A DNA stretch of 45,983 nt, taken from the NCBI GenBank assembly GCA_030037545.1, contig JASHRF010000001.1, positions 1 through 45,983 on the forward strand, written 5' to 3'. The notes beneath the pieces were generated by a model. That model was not told the origin of the DNA, made no database searches, and was given only the letters and a program-made list of their open reading frames with translations. Below, piece by piece: positions 1-8,372 of the stretch; the stretch's first letter is position 1; each line of letters opens with the position of its first letter. The DNA is from Acidobacteriaceae bacterium. GTDB taxonomy: Bacteria > Acidobacteriota > Terriglobia > Terriglobales > Acidobacteriaceae. Both the position numbers and the translations under genes were made by a program.

Positions 1-2375
1 CGCACCACCGTCACCAGTTTGCCGTTAATCTGCACCGGAATCTCGATCTCGTCTTCTTGCGCCAGTCCCGGATCGCTCTTGGGCCACGGCGCACGCAGAA
101 TTGCACCGTCACCACCCAGTTCTTCCCACAGTTCCGCCGACAGGAAAGGTGCGAACGGCGCTAGCAGCAGCACCAGAGTGCGCAGTAACTCGCGGACCAC
201 GGGCGCGGGAATCTCGCCCGATACAAGCTGCGCATCCGCGGCTTGCATCTCGTTCACCAGTTCCATGATGGCCGCCACGCAGGTGTTGAAGTGCCAGCGG
301 CCTTCGAAGTCGTGCGAGATCCTGGCAATGGTCTGATGCAGCTTGCGCTGGAGAGATCCGCTCTTTTGATCTTTGGTTGAGAGCATGGCCGAACTGGATC
401 GGCGCGCAGTTGCCGCATGCTTGGTTACCAGCCGCCACACGCGTCCCAGGAACCGGCTCACGCCGGCCACGCCATCTTCTTGCCAATCCAGGTCGCGATC
501 AGGCGGTGCGGCAAACAGGGCGTACATGCGCGTGGCGTCGGCGCCGTAGCGGGCTACCATATCGTCGGGCGACACCACGTTTCCCTTCGACTTCGACATC
601 TTGGCGCCGTCCTTGATCACCATGCCCTGCGTGAACAGACGTCGCACCGGCTCATCGTTGGCGATCATGCCTAGATCGCGCATCACCTTGGTCCAAAAGC
701 GCGAATAAATGAGGTGCAGGATGGCGTGCTCCACGCCGCCGATGTACTGGTCGATGGGGAACCAGTACTGCGCTTTGGTTGAATCGAATGGCGCTTTGGC
801 ATTCTTCGCGTCGGTATAGCGGTAGAAGTACCAGCTCGAATCGATGAAGGTGTCCATGGTATCGGTCTCGCGCCGCGCTGGCTGCCCGCATTTGGGGCAG
901 GTCACGTTGACGAATTCCGGCACGCGCGAGAGTGGCGAGCCGCCCTGCTGAGTGATCAAGATCTTGTCGGGCAGGATCACGGGCAACTGGCCGTCCGGCA
1001 CGGGAACCAGCCCATCGCGCTCGCAGTGAATCATGGGAATCGGTGTGCCCCAATAGCGTTGCCGGCTGATGCCCCAATCCTTCAGGCGATAGGTGATCTT
1101 GGCCTCACCAAAGGCGCCGCTTGCGGCATTCTTTTGGAGGAGTTTCTGGGCCTTGAAGACAGTCATGCCGCTGTACTGGCCGGAATTCACGAGCACACCG
1201 TTTTCAGACGTAAACGGCAGCTCCGGCTCCTCAGACTGCGGGTCAGATGCTTGTGGAGCAGGCGCAATCACGCGCCGGATGGGCAGCGCATACTTCTTTG
1301 CGAACTCGAAGTCGCGTTCGTCGTGGCCGGGCACGCTCATAATGGCGCCGGTGCCGTACTCCATGAGCACATAATTCGCCACCCAGATGGGCATCAGCTC
1401 GGCATTAAACGGATTCACCGCGTCATGCCCGGTGGGAATGCCGTGCTTTTCGATGGCGCTCACGTCGCCGGACTCGCGCCCTTTCTTCTGCTCCTCGACC
1501 AGGTCCTGAACCTGCCGGGCCAGAACCGCATCGGTTGCCGTCAATGCGAGGACGAACGGATGCTCGGGCGCCAGTTGAATGCTGGTGGCGCCGAAGATGG
1601 TGTCAACGCGCGTGGTGAAGACGCGAATCTTCTCCTCGCGGCCCTCGACCGCGAACTCAATCTCCGTGCCTTCGCTGCGGCCGATCCAATTGCGCTGCAT
1701 GGTGCGCACTTTCTCGGGCCAGCCGTCCAGCTTATCGAGGCCGTCCAGCAACTCCTGCGCGTAAGTGGTAATGCGCAGGAACCACTGCTCGAGATCGCGC
1801 TGCTCGACCGTGGTTTTCTCGTGCCGCCAGCAGCAGCCGTCGACCACCTGTTCGTTGGCCAGCACCGTGGCGCAGTCGCGGCACCAGTTCACCTTGCTCT
1901 GTTTGCGGTAGACGAGGCCTTTCTCAAGCATGCGCAGGAAGAACCACTGGTTCCAGCGGTAGTAGCCGGGCAGGCAGGTGGTTACTTCGGTGGCCCAGTC
2001 GTAGCTCAGGCCCAGGCGCAGCATCTGCCGTTTCATGGCAGCGATGTTGCCCAGCGTCCACTCGCGCGGAGGGGTGTTGTTCTGGAGCGCCGCATTTTCC
2101 GCCGGCAGCCCGAAGGCATCCCACCCCATGGGGTGCAGTACATTAAAGCCGCGCATCCACATGTGCCGCGCCAGCGCATCGCCGATGGCGTAGTTGCGCA
2201 CGTGGCCCATGTGGAGCTGCCCGCTGGGATAGGGCAGCATCTCCAGCACGTAGTATTTCTCTTTGCCCGATACGGCCGGTTCGGCCGCGTACAGGGCCGG
2301 GTCCGCGGCCCAGCGCTCCTGCCATTTCGGTTCAATCGCCGCCGGGTCGTAGCGCAGTTCTTTCTCGTCAGCCAT
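1..2375 (-). CDS. leuS: Leucyl-tRNA synthetase (3' end beyond the window)
   Basis: Cytoplasmic class I aminoacyl-tRNA synthetase that charges tRNA-Leu. My translation from the ATG at 2375 begins MADEKELRYDPAAIEPKWQE. It holds the HIGH-type motif as HMGH after LPYPSGQL, the LHPMGWDAFGLPAENAA signature, a CP1 editing region with the GHDERD motif, and the KMSKSKGN (KMSKS) loop. The frame stays open to base 3 and ends in VQINGKLVTVV, which matches the region just before the C-terminus in the family, so probably only some tens of residues are missing. A GAGAAG-like ribosome site precedes the ATG. The gene lies 28 bases downstream of nfo on the same strand. Identity is certain; the exact C-terminus cannot be seen. 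Confidence 0.97.
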   Translation of the reverse strand, partial: MADEKELRYDPAAIEPKWQERWAADPALYAAEPAVSGKEKYYVLEMLPYPSGQLHMGHVRNYAIGDALARHMWMRGFNVLHPMGWDAFGLPAENAALQNNTPPREWTLGNIAAMKRQMLRLGLSYDWATEVTTCLPGYYRWNQWFFLRMLEKGLVYRKQSKVNWCRDCATVLANEQVVDGCCWRHEKTTVEQRDLEQWFLRITTYAQELLDGLDKLDGWPEKVRTMQRNWIGRSEGTEIEFAVEGREEKIRVFTTRVDTIFGATSIQLAPEHPFVLALTATDAVLARQVQDLVEEQKKGRESGDVSAIEKHGIPTGHDAVNPFNAELMPIWVANYVLMEYGTGAIMSVPGHDERDFEFAKKYALPIRRVIAPAPQASDPQSEEPELPFTSENGVLVNSGQYSGMTVFKAQKLLQKNAASGAFGEAKITYRLKDWGISRQRYWGTPIPMIHCERDGLVPVPDGQLPVILPDKILITQQGGSPLSRVPEFVNVTCPKCGQPARRETDTMDTFIDSSWYFYRYTDAKNAKAPFDSTKAQYWFPIDQYIGGVEHAILHLIYSRFWTKVMRDLGMIANDEPVRRLFTQGMVIKDGAKMSKSKGNVVSPDDMVARYGADATRMYALFAAPPDRDLDWQEDGVAGVSRFLGRVWRLVTKHAATARRSSSAMLSTKDQKSGSLQRKLHQTIARISHDFEGRWHFNTCVAAIMELVNEMQAADAQLVSGEIPAPVVRELLRTLVLLLAPFAPFLSAELWEELGGDGAILRAPWPKSDPGLAQEDEIEIPVQINGKLVTVV

Positions 2376-2403
2376 CACTTCTCAGTGTAAACGGGAATGC
2401 GCA

Positions 2404-3270
2404 TCACTTCGCTACCCTCACCAGGCTCTTCAGCCCGCGCACATTGCGCTCCTCATCGCCGGGCTCGTCCACCGGCGTCTCGGCGATGAACGCGCAATGC
2501 GCAAAGCGCGGATCGTTCAACAGCCAGCGGAACGGCTCAATCCCGATCATGCCCTCGCCGATGTGGGTATGGCGGTCGAGCCTGGAGCCGCGCGCGGCCT
2601 TGGCATCGTTGCAGTGCCACACGCGTACCGCATCGAAGGTGACGGTTGCGGCCACCTTGCTCATGGTTTCCGCGTAGCCCTCCGTGGTGACGATGTCATA
2701 GCCCGAGACATGCGTATGGCAGGTGTCGAGACACACGGCCACCGGCGCGCAGGGTCTCAGCCGCTCCACCAGCTCCGCTACCTGCTCGAAGTTTCCGCCC
2801 AGCGAGCACTCCGAGCCGGCCGTGTTCTCGATGAGTATGCAAAACGCAGTTCCCTGCCACGGCAGCTCGTCGATTGCCTTCTCAATCGACTGCGCCGCCA
2901 GCTTCAGCCCCTCATTGCGCGTCAGGCCTTTCCACGAGCCCGGGTGCAGGACCAAATACTCCGCTCCCAGCGTCAGCGCGCGCTCAACCTCGCCGCGAAA
3001 GGCGGCGGTACTCTTTTCCCGCACCTCGTCCGACTGGCTGCAAACGTTGACCAGATAGCTGGTGTGGATGACGAGCGGGCCAACGTCGAGTTTGGCGCGC
3101 AGCTCACGAGTACGCGCGGCCTGTTGCGGATCGATTTTTGCGGCGCGCCACATGCGCGGGCTGGAGGAGAAGATCTGCAGGGTATTTGCGCCAACCTCGG
3201 GCGCGCGGGCAATCGTGTTCGAGACACCGCCCGTGGCGTGCAGGTGCACTCCGATTCGCTTGGTCGTCAT
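2404..3270 (-). CDS. nfo: Endonuclease IV (AP endonuclease)
   Basis: Zinc-dependent apurinic/apyrimidinic endonuclease of base-excision repair, a TIM barrel. The 288-residue product starts MTTKRIGVHLHATGGVSN and is close to the usual ~285 residues. Metal-site segments typical of the family are visible in order: LVLHPGSWKG, ILIENTAGS, CLDTCHTHVSGYD, VWHCNDAK, DRHTHIGEG and AFIAETP. I chose the ATG at 3270 because the family begins at this point. A longer frame to 3339 adds 23 unlike residues and runs into the upstream region of the divergent gene. Only a weak ribosome site is seen. It is probably transcribed towards leuS, 28 bases further on. Confidence 0.95.
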   Translation of the reverse strand: MTTKRIGVHLHATGGVSNTIARAPEVGANTLQIFSSSPRMWRAAKIDPQQAARTRELRAKLDVGPLVIHTSYLVNVCSQSDEVREKSTAAFRGEVERALTLGAEYLVLHPGSWKGLTRNEGLKLAAQSIEKAIDELPWQGTAFCILIENTAGSECSLGGNFEQVAELVERLRPCAPVAVCLDTCHTHVSGYDIVTTEGYAETMSKVAATVTFDAVRVWHCNDAKAARGSRLDRHTHIGEGMIGIEPFRWLLNDPRFAHCAFIAETPVDEPGDEERNVRGLKSLVRVAK

Positions 3271-3337
3271 CTGGCCATTATCGCAGGGGAGAAGTACGAT
3301 GAGATGGGCGCCGATCGCGCCTTCAAAAGGACAAACC

Positions 3338-3619
3338 ATGATTCAATTTCTCGTGCATGACCCCAAAGACGATGTGGGCGTTGCGGTGGTCGATATCGAA
3401 TCCGGCACGCAATGCTCCGGAAGGATTCTCGCCAACAACCAGATGGTCGGCGCCGCGGCCATTGAGGCGATTCCGCTGGGACACAAGATGGCGCTGCGCG
3501 ATTTTGCCGTGGGCGATACGGTGACCAAGTACGATTGCCCGATCGGCAAAGTGGTCAAGCCCATCAAGGCCGGCCAGTGGGTGCATGTTCACAATCTCAA
3601 GACAAAAAGGTGGGCGTAA
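3338..3619 (+). CDS. UxaA-family lyase small subunit (SAF domain), sulfolactate sulfo-lyase alpha-like
   Basis: A 93-residue SAF-domain protein starting [20 protein letters not shown]. It carries the family signature [17 protein letters not shown] near residues 45-65 and the terminal [11 protein letters not shown]. In the UxaA/GarD superfamily this is the small domain that pairs with the large lyase domain. Here the two are separate genes, the arrangement known for (2R)-sulfolactate sulfo-lyase (SuyA ~8-10 kDa, SuyB ~42 kDa) and for some split altronate dehydratases. A clear AAAAGGA ribosome site lies before the ATG at 3338. The stop overlaps the next start by one base (TAATG), so the two are translationally coupled. 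SuyA is favoured by the dehydrogenase downstream, but altronate or another sugar-acid substrate remains possible. Confidence 0.9.
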   Translation: MIQFLVHDPKDDVGVAVVDIESGTQCSGRILANNQMVGAAAIEAIPLGHKMALRDFAVGDTVTKYDCPIGKVVKPIKAGQWVHVHNLKTKRWA

Positions 3620-4782
3620 TGGCATCGAGAAAAATCTGGGCATACCGGAGAGAGAACGGACGAGTCGGAATTCGTAATTACGTGGTGATTCTGCCGGTCG
3701 ACGATATTTCCAACGCCGCCTGCGAGGCCGTTGCACATAACATTCAGGGAACTTTGGCGCTGCCTCATGCCTACGGGCGCCTGCAGTTCGGCGAGGATCT
3801 GGAACTGTTCTTTCGCACCATGATCGGCACGGGCAGCAATCCTAATGTTGCGGCGGCAGTGGTCATCGGCATCGAGGATGGATGGACGCGGCGCATCGTG
3901 GACGGCATAGGCAAAACCGGCAAGCCCGTGGCCGGCTTTGCCATCGAGGGCAAGGGCCAGATACGCACCGTCGCCGAGGCTTCGTACAGGGCCAAGGAGT
4001 TTGTGCAGTGGGCCACGGAATTGCAGCGCGCGGAGTGCGACTTCAGCGAGCTTTATATCAGCGTGAAGTGCGGCGAGTCCGATACCACCACCGGGCTGGC
4101 AAGCTGCCCCACGGTCGGCAACGTGATCGACAAGCACTGCGCGAGCAACGGCACGGCGTCGTTTGGCGAGACCACTGAGCTGACCGGCGCAGAACATATC
4201 GTCGCCGCCAAGGCCGCGAACGATCAGGCGCGTAAGCAGTTCATGGTTGTGTTTGACGATTACCAGCAGTTAGTGATGAACCAGAAAACCGACGATCTTT
4301 CCGAATCGCAGCCCACCAAGGGCAACATTGCCGGCGGGCTGACGACGATTGAAGAGAAGGCATTGGGCAATGTCGAAAAGCTGGGTAAGAAGACCAAGTT
4401 TGTGGGATGCCTCAAGCCCGCAGAAGCGCCCACGGGGCGCGGCCTGTGGTTCATGGATACCTCCAGCGCGGCGGCTGAGGCGGTAACGCTGTGGGCAGCG
4501 TCGGGTGCGGTGGTGCATCTGTTCCCTACCGGCCAGGGCAACGTGATCGGTAATCCCATCGAGCCGGTCATCAAGCTCAGCGGCAATCCCAAGACGGTGA
4601 AGGCCATGGCCGAACATATCGATCTCGACGTCTCGTCCATTCTGCAAGGGGAGATGACCCTTGACCAAGCGGGCGACGCGCTCGTCGACATGATTGTGCG
4701 CACCGCGAATGGACGGTTTACGGCTGCTGAAGCGCTGGGACATAAGGAGTTCGTGCTGACCAAGCTTTACCGCAGCGCGTAA
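3619..4782 (+). CDS. UxaA-family lyase large subunit, sulfolactate sulfo-lyase beta-like
   Basis: A 387-residue catalytic subunit of the altronate/galactarate dehydratase superfamily, starting [20 protein letters not shown]. Family segments include [45 protein letters not shown] (about residues 145-165) and [18 protein letters not shown]. Members use an iron centre to eliminate water or, in SuyB, sulfite from a 2-hydroxyacid. The size matches SuyB (~42 kDa) and not the fused ~500-residue UxaA. The start is fixed by the TAATG overlap with the small subunit. An Ldh_2-type dehydrogenase follows after 149 bases. (2R)-3-sulfolactate converted to pyruvate and sulfite is my preferred reading. The substrate cannot be proved from sequence alone. 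Confidence 0.9.
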   Translation: MASRKIWAYRRENGRVGIRNYVVILPVDDISNAACEAVAHNIQGTLALPHAYGRLQFGEDLELFFRTMIGTGSNPNVAAAVVIGIEDGWTRRIVDGIGKTGKPVAGFAIEGKGQIRTVAEASYRAKEFVQWATELQRAECDFSELYISVKCGESDTTTGLASCPTVGNVIDKHCASNGTASFGETTELTGAEHIVAAKAANDQARKQFMVVFDDYQQLVMNQKTDDLSESQPTKGNIAGGLTTIEEKALGNVEKLGKKTKFVGCLKPAEAPTGRGLWFMDTSSAAAEAVTLWAASGAVVHLFPTGQGNVIGNPIEPVIKLSGNPKTVKAMAEHIDLDVSSILQGEMTLDQAGDALVDMIVRTANGRFTAAEALGHKEFVLTKLYRSA

Positions 4783-4787
4783 GAAAC

Positions 4788-4918
4788 AGCTTTTAGCCTT
4801 TAGCTTTTAGCCTCCAGCTCACACTCCGACCCCGGCCGATTTGCAGTTGCAGGCTTTTAAGCCCGGTCGACGGTGAAGCTCATGGCGGAGAGCTAAAGGC
4901 TAACGGCTCATAGCTCAC
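4788..4918. repeat. Degenerate AGCTTTTAGCC-type repeats in inverted arrangement
   Basis: Left arm: repeated AGCTTTTAGCC/AGCCTTTAGCT units from 4788 to about 4820. Right arm: AGCTAAAGGCTAACGGCTCATAGCTC from about 4891. The 11-mer at 4795-4805 and its exact reverse complement at 4891-4901 form a perfect inverted repeat about 85 bases apart. The element fills most of the gap between the lyase and dehydrogenase genes. A similar element sits at 34548-34660. It could fold as a long RNA hairpin between the two genes. Confidence 0.6.
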
Positions 4919-4931
4919 AAAGACGGCCGCC

Positions 4932-5981
4932 ATGCGATTCCTGAAAGAGCATCTCGTCGCCCTGACCGCGCAACTGGCACAGACTGCCGGGATGCCTTCC
5001 GGAGACGCGCAGATCTTTGCCGATGCGCTGGTGGACGCCGATGTGCATGGCGTTTCCACGCATGGGCTCTCTCGCCTGAACGTCTACCTGAGCCGCATGG
5101 AGCTCGGCCTGATCGATCCGCACGCCGAGCTGCGCATCGATCGCCAGCGTGGGGCCGTACTCGCGCTCGACGCCGGAAACGGCGTGGGCCAGGTACAGGC
5201 CGTGAAGGCGCTCGCAATGCTGCTTCCGCGGGCACGCGAAAAAGGCATCGCCGCGGCCACCATCCGCAACTCGCAGCACTTCGGCGCGCTCTCCTACTAC
5301 TGCAATCGCGCGGCCGCGCAGGGCTTCATTCTTCTGGCCACCACCAACTGCGAGCCCGCCATGTCGCCCGCCGGCGGAAGCGATGCCTTCTTCGGCACCA
5401 ATCCCATCGCCGCATCGTTCCCCACCGGCAAAGGCTTTCCCATCAAGATCGATCTCTCCACCTCCGCTATCGCGCGCGGCAACATCATTGCCGCAGCCAG
5501 GAAAAACGAGCCCATTCCGCTGGGCTGGGCGCTCGACACCAATGGCAATCCAACCACAGACGCCGAGCAGGCCCTGCTGGGCACTGTGCTGACCATGGCC
5601 GGCCACAAAGGCTACGCGCTGGCGCTGCTGGTCGAGCTGCTGAGCGGCGTGCTCTCCGGCGCGGCCATCGGTCCCGATGTCGGCTCCATGTACAAGGACC
5701 TCGATCGCAAGCAGGATATAGGCCATTTCTTCTGCCTGCTCGACATCGAGGCATTTATGGACCGCACCGAATTCTTGCGCCGCATCGATTCCACCATCGA
5801 CAAGCTGAAGGCGGGCCGCAAGCTCGCCGGCGTGGCTGAAATCCTGGTGCCCGGCGAACGCTCCGCGCGAACGGCGCTCGAAAACGAACGGCTGGGCGTG
5901 CCGGTAAGCGCCGAAACCTGGAAGGAAATCGAATCCTGGTGCGCGAAGTTCAACGTGGCGGCTCCATTGCCCGCGACATGA
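4932..5981 (+). CDS. Ldh_2-family NAD(P)-dependent 2-hydroxyacid dehydrogenase (malate/sulfolactate dehydrogenase-like, ComC-like)
   Basis: A 349-residue soluble oxidoreductase of the malate/L-sulfolactate/ureidoglycolate dehydrogenase family, a fold unrelated to classical LDH. Family segments in order: DADVHGVSTHGLSRL (about residues 36-50), LDAGNGVGQVQA, the RNSQHFGALSYY active-site segment (about 115-126), FFGTNPIAASFP, PLGWALDTNGNPTTDAEQAL, and AGHKGYALALLVELLSGVLS. Length is normal for the family. ComC, a sulfolactate dehydrogenase, belongs here, so with the split lyase upstream a sulfolactate catabolic set is plausible; malate or another 2-hydroxyacid cannot be excluded. The ATG at 4932 is the natural family start, with only a weak ribosome site. 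The gene converges on the hydrolase gene after 75 bases, where no clear terminator is seen. Confidence 0.9.
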   Translation: MRFLKEHLVALTAQLAQTAGMPSGDAQIFADALVDADVHGVSTHGLSRLNVYLSRMELGLIDPHAELRIDRQRGAVLALDAGNGVGQVQAVKALAMLLPRAREKGIAAATIRNSQHFGALSYYCNRAAAQGFILLATTNCEPAMSPAGGSDAFFGTNPIAASFPTGKGFPIKIDLSTSAIARGNIIAAARKNEPIPLGWALDTNGNPTTDAEQALLGTVLTMAGHKGYALALLVELLSGVLSGAAIGPDVGSMYKDLDRKQDIGHFFCLLDIEAFMDRTEFLRRIDSTIDKLKAGRKLAGVAEILVPGERSARTALENERLGVPVSAETWKEIESWCAKFNVAAPLPAT

Positions 5982-6056
5982 GGATGGGGGTTCGCTCAAC
6001 ACCAATTGGAAAACGGACCGCTATCAACCATCCGCAGACGCCGGCGGTCAGCCGGA

Positions 6057-6887
6057 TTACCGGAATTGCAGCAGCCACGAGTTCATCAGTGCTGCCACTT
6101 TTTGCGGTTGCTCGTAAGCCGCGAAGTGACCGGCATCGGAGAGCACTTCATAGGTACAACCGCCGGGAGCGGCGCAAAAGACTTCCATATCGACAGGCGC
6201 AACCGCGGTGTCTTCGGCGCCGGCAATGGCCAGTACCGGCACGGTGATGGAAGCGACGGTGGGCACGGAATCTGGGCGCGTGGCCAGACCGGCCTGCACT
6301 GCGATCTCTGCCTCATCGGTCAGTACCATCTGCGTGCGAAGCTCTCGCACCAACTCCGGATGCTCGGCGCGCGTGGCCGCGCTGACCAGATTGTTTGCGA
6401 ATCCCACAAAGAGCGTTGCCAAATCTCCCGCGCGGGCTTCGGCAATGGTGGCGGCGCGCTTCGCCAGATTTGCCTCCGCATCCGCCTGCGGCTTGGAGCA
6501 TACAAAGGCCAGCCCGCGCATGCGCTCCGGTGCGCGCCGCCACAACTCCAGCAGCACGTAACCGCCGATGGAGCATCCCGCAAAAACCGCACGGTCCATT
6601 TTGAGATGGTCAAGCAAGGCCAGAACGTCGGAGGCAAGTTGGCCCATGGAAAGCACCGGCGCATCGGGAACGCGGGCAAACACGCCCGCCGGCAGCCGCG
6701 TACCCAGCTCCGATGCGCCGTGGCCGCGAAAGTCCGGCGCCAAGGCGCGAATCTCCGGAAGATTTTCGATCAGCGGACGCCAATATTGGCCGTCGAGCGG
6801 GGTGGGATGAAGAAAAACGAGTGGCAAGCCCTTTCCACTGTCGCGAAAACTCAGGCGAGTGCCGTCAGAGAAGTAGGTGAGGCTCAT
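6057..6887 (-). CDS. Alpha/beta hydrolase
   Basis: A 276-residue alpha/beta-hydrolase-fold protein with no signal peptide, so probably cytoplasmic. The oxyanion segment is LVFLHPTPLDG. The nucleophile elbow is GCSIGGY with Ser106. The acid lies in AGAEDTAV (Asp226) and the base in DAGHFAAYEQ (His254). These make a complete triad of the type seen in 3-oxoadipate enol-lactonase-like and related esterases. The start at 6887 overlaps the stop of the PspC gene by four bases (ATGA), showing translational coupling, and a longer frame to 6959 lies wholly inside that gene. The substrate is unknown. Confidence 0.88.
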   Translation of the reverse strand: MSLTYFSDGTRLSFRDSGKGLPLVFLHPTPLDGQYWRPLIENLPEIRALAPDFRGHGASELGTRLPAGVFARVPDAPVLSMGQLASDVLALLDHLKMDRAVFAGCSIGGYVLLELWRRAPERMRGLAFVCSKPQADAEANLAKRAATIAEARAGDLATLFVGFANNLVSAATRAEHPELVRELRTQMVLTDEAEIAVQAGLATRPDSVPTVASITVPVLAIAGAEDTAVAPVDMEVFCAAPGGCTYEVLSDAGHFAAYEQPQKVAALMNSWLLQFR

Positions 6888-7216
6888 ATACCCGGAGGAT
6901 ACACGCCGGGAGGATACGCACCAGACAGATCGGGCGGCTCTTCCGGGATGCCGATCCACGCAGCGAGATACGCAACGCCGACCAGGCCGCTGGAGAAGAA
7001 GAAAGCAAGCACGGTGATGATGCGCACCGCCGATACATCCCAGCCGTAAGCGCGCGCCAGGGCCAGGCAGACGCCGGCAATCTGGCGTCCCGCGTGCGGG
7101 CGGATGAGCGGGCCGCCCGGCGCAACATTGGCCGCCGGCATGACTGCTCCGCAGTTTGAGCAGAAGCGCGCACCGGCAGGCAATCCGGTTCCGCAGCGGG
7201 TACAGTAGACGGCCAT
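6884..7216 (-). CDS. Zinc-ribbon PspC-domain membrane protein
   Basis: A 110-residue protein with two parts. The N-terminal zinc ribbon (residues 5-22) has the pattern C-x2-C-x12-C-x2-C. The PspC domain (about 40-95) has GRQIAGVCLALARAYGWD followed by one hydrophobic helix, ITVLAFFFSSGLVGVAYLAAW. The C-terminal tail is rich in Pro, Gly and Tyr. PspC proteins are linked to phage-shock and envelope-stress responses. A strong GGGAGGG ribosome site precedes the ATG at 7216. A longer frame to 7297 has no support. It is coupled to the downstream alpha/beta hydrolase by an ATGA overlap. Its function in this pair is unknown. Confidence 0.9.
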   Translation of the reverse strand: MAVYCTRCGTGLPAGARFCSNCGAVMPAANVAPGGPLIRPHAGRQIAGVCLALARAYGWDVSAVRIITVLAFFFSSGLVGVAYLAAWIGIPEEPPDLSGAYPPGVYPPGI

Positions 7217-7310
7217 GGTGGAACCCTCCCTCTTCGGCTCAGCCCTCTGTTCCCAGCATACGAGAACCGGGCGGGGTTGGTTCCCGTGCTGTGTCACCCA
7301 ACTCCCCGTT

Positions 7311-8372
7311 CTAGCCCGCGCTCATACCGCGACCCGCGCCTTTTTGCTCGTACATCGCCACATCCGCACGTTCTATGAGCGTGCTCATCGACTCTTGCGG
7401 CACATGCTCGGCAAGCCCGATGGAGGCATCCAGACGCAGCTTCATGGCTCCCGCCGGGCCGCGAACGGTGTAGTCGCCACATACCCACCTCCGCAAGCGA
7501 TCAATCTGCGCCATCGCTTCTACCAGCCGGTAATCGAGAAGAATTAAAAATTCATCGCCGCCCCAGCGCCCGATGACATCCGTCGACCGGCAGGCAGAGC
7601 GCAACTCGCTGGCAAACTGTTTCAACAGCTCATCGCCGGCCGAGTGGCCGTGGGTGTCGTTGACCGTCTTGAAGCCATCGATGTCGATCATGGCCACACA
7701 AAAGGGAGATCCAGCCTCCATCCGGTTCTCGATCATGCTTTCCAGGCACATCCGGTTGCGGACCCCGGTCAGGGCGTCGCGCGAAGCCAGCTCCTCCGCC
7801 TCCTCCAGCTTCGCCTGATAAACGGTAACCTGTTTTTTCAGCTCCTCAACCGCGGCCTTGCCCTCGGCCGTCATGCGCTCGATTGAGATCTTTAGCTCGG
7901 CGGTGCTTCTTTCAATCGAGGCGCGCATCTCGGTCAGGTCGTCGAGCGTGGCGATCCGGCTCAGCCGCGACGTCACCTCGTTCATCTGGCTCGCCGCACG
8001 CTGGTCGCGCTGGCCCACAGCTTCTCCGGCTCGCGCCATGGTCAACAGCAGGGATTTCACCTCGCCGGCTTTGTCGCGATAGTGGCGTGCGGTGCGCTGT
8101 CCCCAGTCCTGCACCCGCTCCTGGACGGCGCGATCGGTGGCTTGTATGTTTTCGCGTTTCAATGGCGGCGAAAGGCCAGCCTGCAGACTGCCCAGCCGCT
8201 GTTTGAGCCCATCTCCCAGCGCCGGGCACGCATCCTGGCTGAAATTACCCATCGCCAGCATGGCCGAACCGTATGCGGAAAGAGTCGCGGGTAAAATCCC
8301 GGCATCTTCGGCCGCTCCGGCTTCCGCCACGCCAGGTAAATCGCGCTCCAAGTATTTTTTGAGTGAGATCAT
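7311..8372 (-). CDS. Diguanylate cyclase with N-terminal helical/coiled-coil region
   Basis: A 353-residue soluble protein. Residues 1-110 are an unassigned helical region. A long coiled coil (about 120-195, many Glu/Lys/Arg heptads such as IERMTAEGKAAVEELKKQ) leads into the GGDEF domain, which starts at SRDALTGVRNR. The active-site motif GGDEF is intact at residues 271-275. It is preceded by an RSTD (RxxD) inhibitory site at the standard spacing of five residues. The enzyme should make cyclic di-GMP from two GTP and be product-inhibited. The architecture recalls stalk-coupled soluble cyclases such as DgcB-like proteins. A GGGAGA ribosome site precedes the ATG at 8372. It is divergent from a second, membrane-bound cyclase gene. 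Confidence 0.93.
   Translation of the reverse strand: MISLKKYLERDLPGVAEAGAAEDAGILPATLSAYGSAMLAMGNFSQDACPALGDGLKQRLGSLQAGLSPPLKRENIQATDRAVQERVQDWGQRTARHYRDKAGEVKSLLLTMARAGEAVGQRDQRAASQMNEVTSRLSRIATLDDLTEMRASIERSTAELKISIERMTAEGKAAVEELKKQVTVYQAKLEEAEELASRDALTGVRNRMCLESMIENRMEAGSPFCVAMIDIDGFKTVNDTHGHSAGDELLKQFASELRSACRSTDVIGRWGGDEFLILLDYRLVEAMAQIDRLRRWVCGDYTVRGPAGAMKLRLDASIGLAEHVPQESMSTLIERADVAMYEQKGAGRGMSAG

Noticed and set aside
1026..2390. 454-codon plus-strand open frame
   Set aside because: It is antisense to leuS, whose minus-strand reading shows all synthetase motifs; the antisense product has no family resemblance.
4908..6005. 365-codon minus-strand open frame
   Set aside because: Shadow of the Ldh_2 dehydrogenase gene, which is clearly coding on the plus strand.
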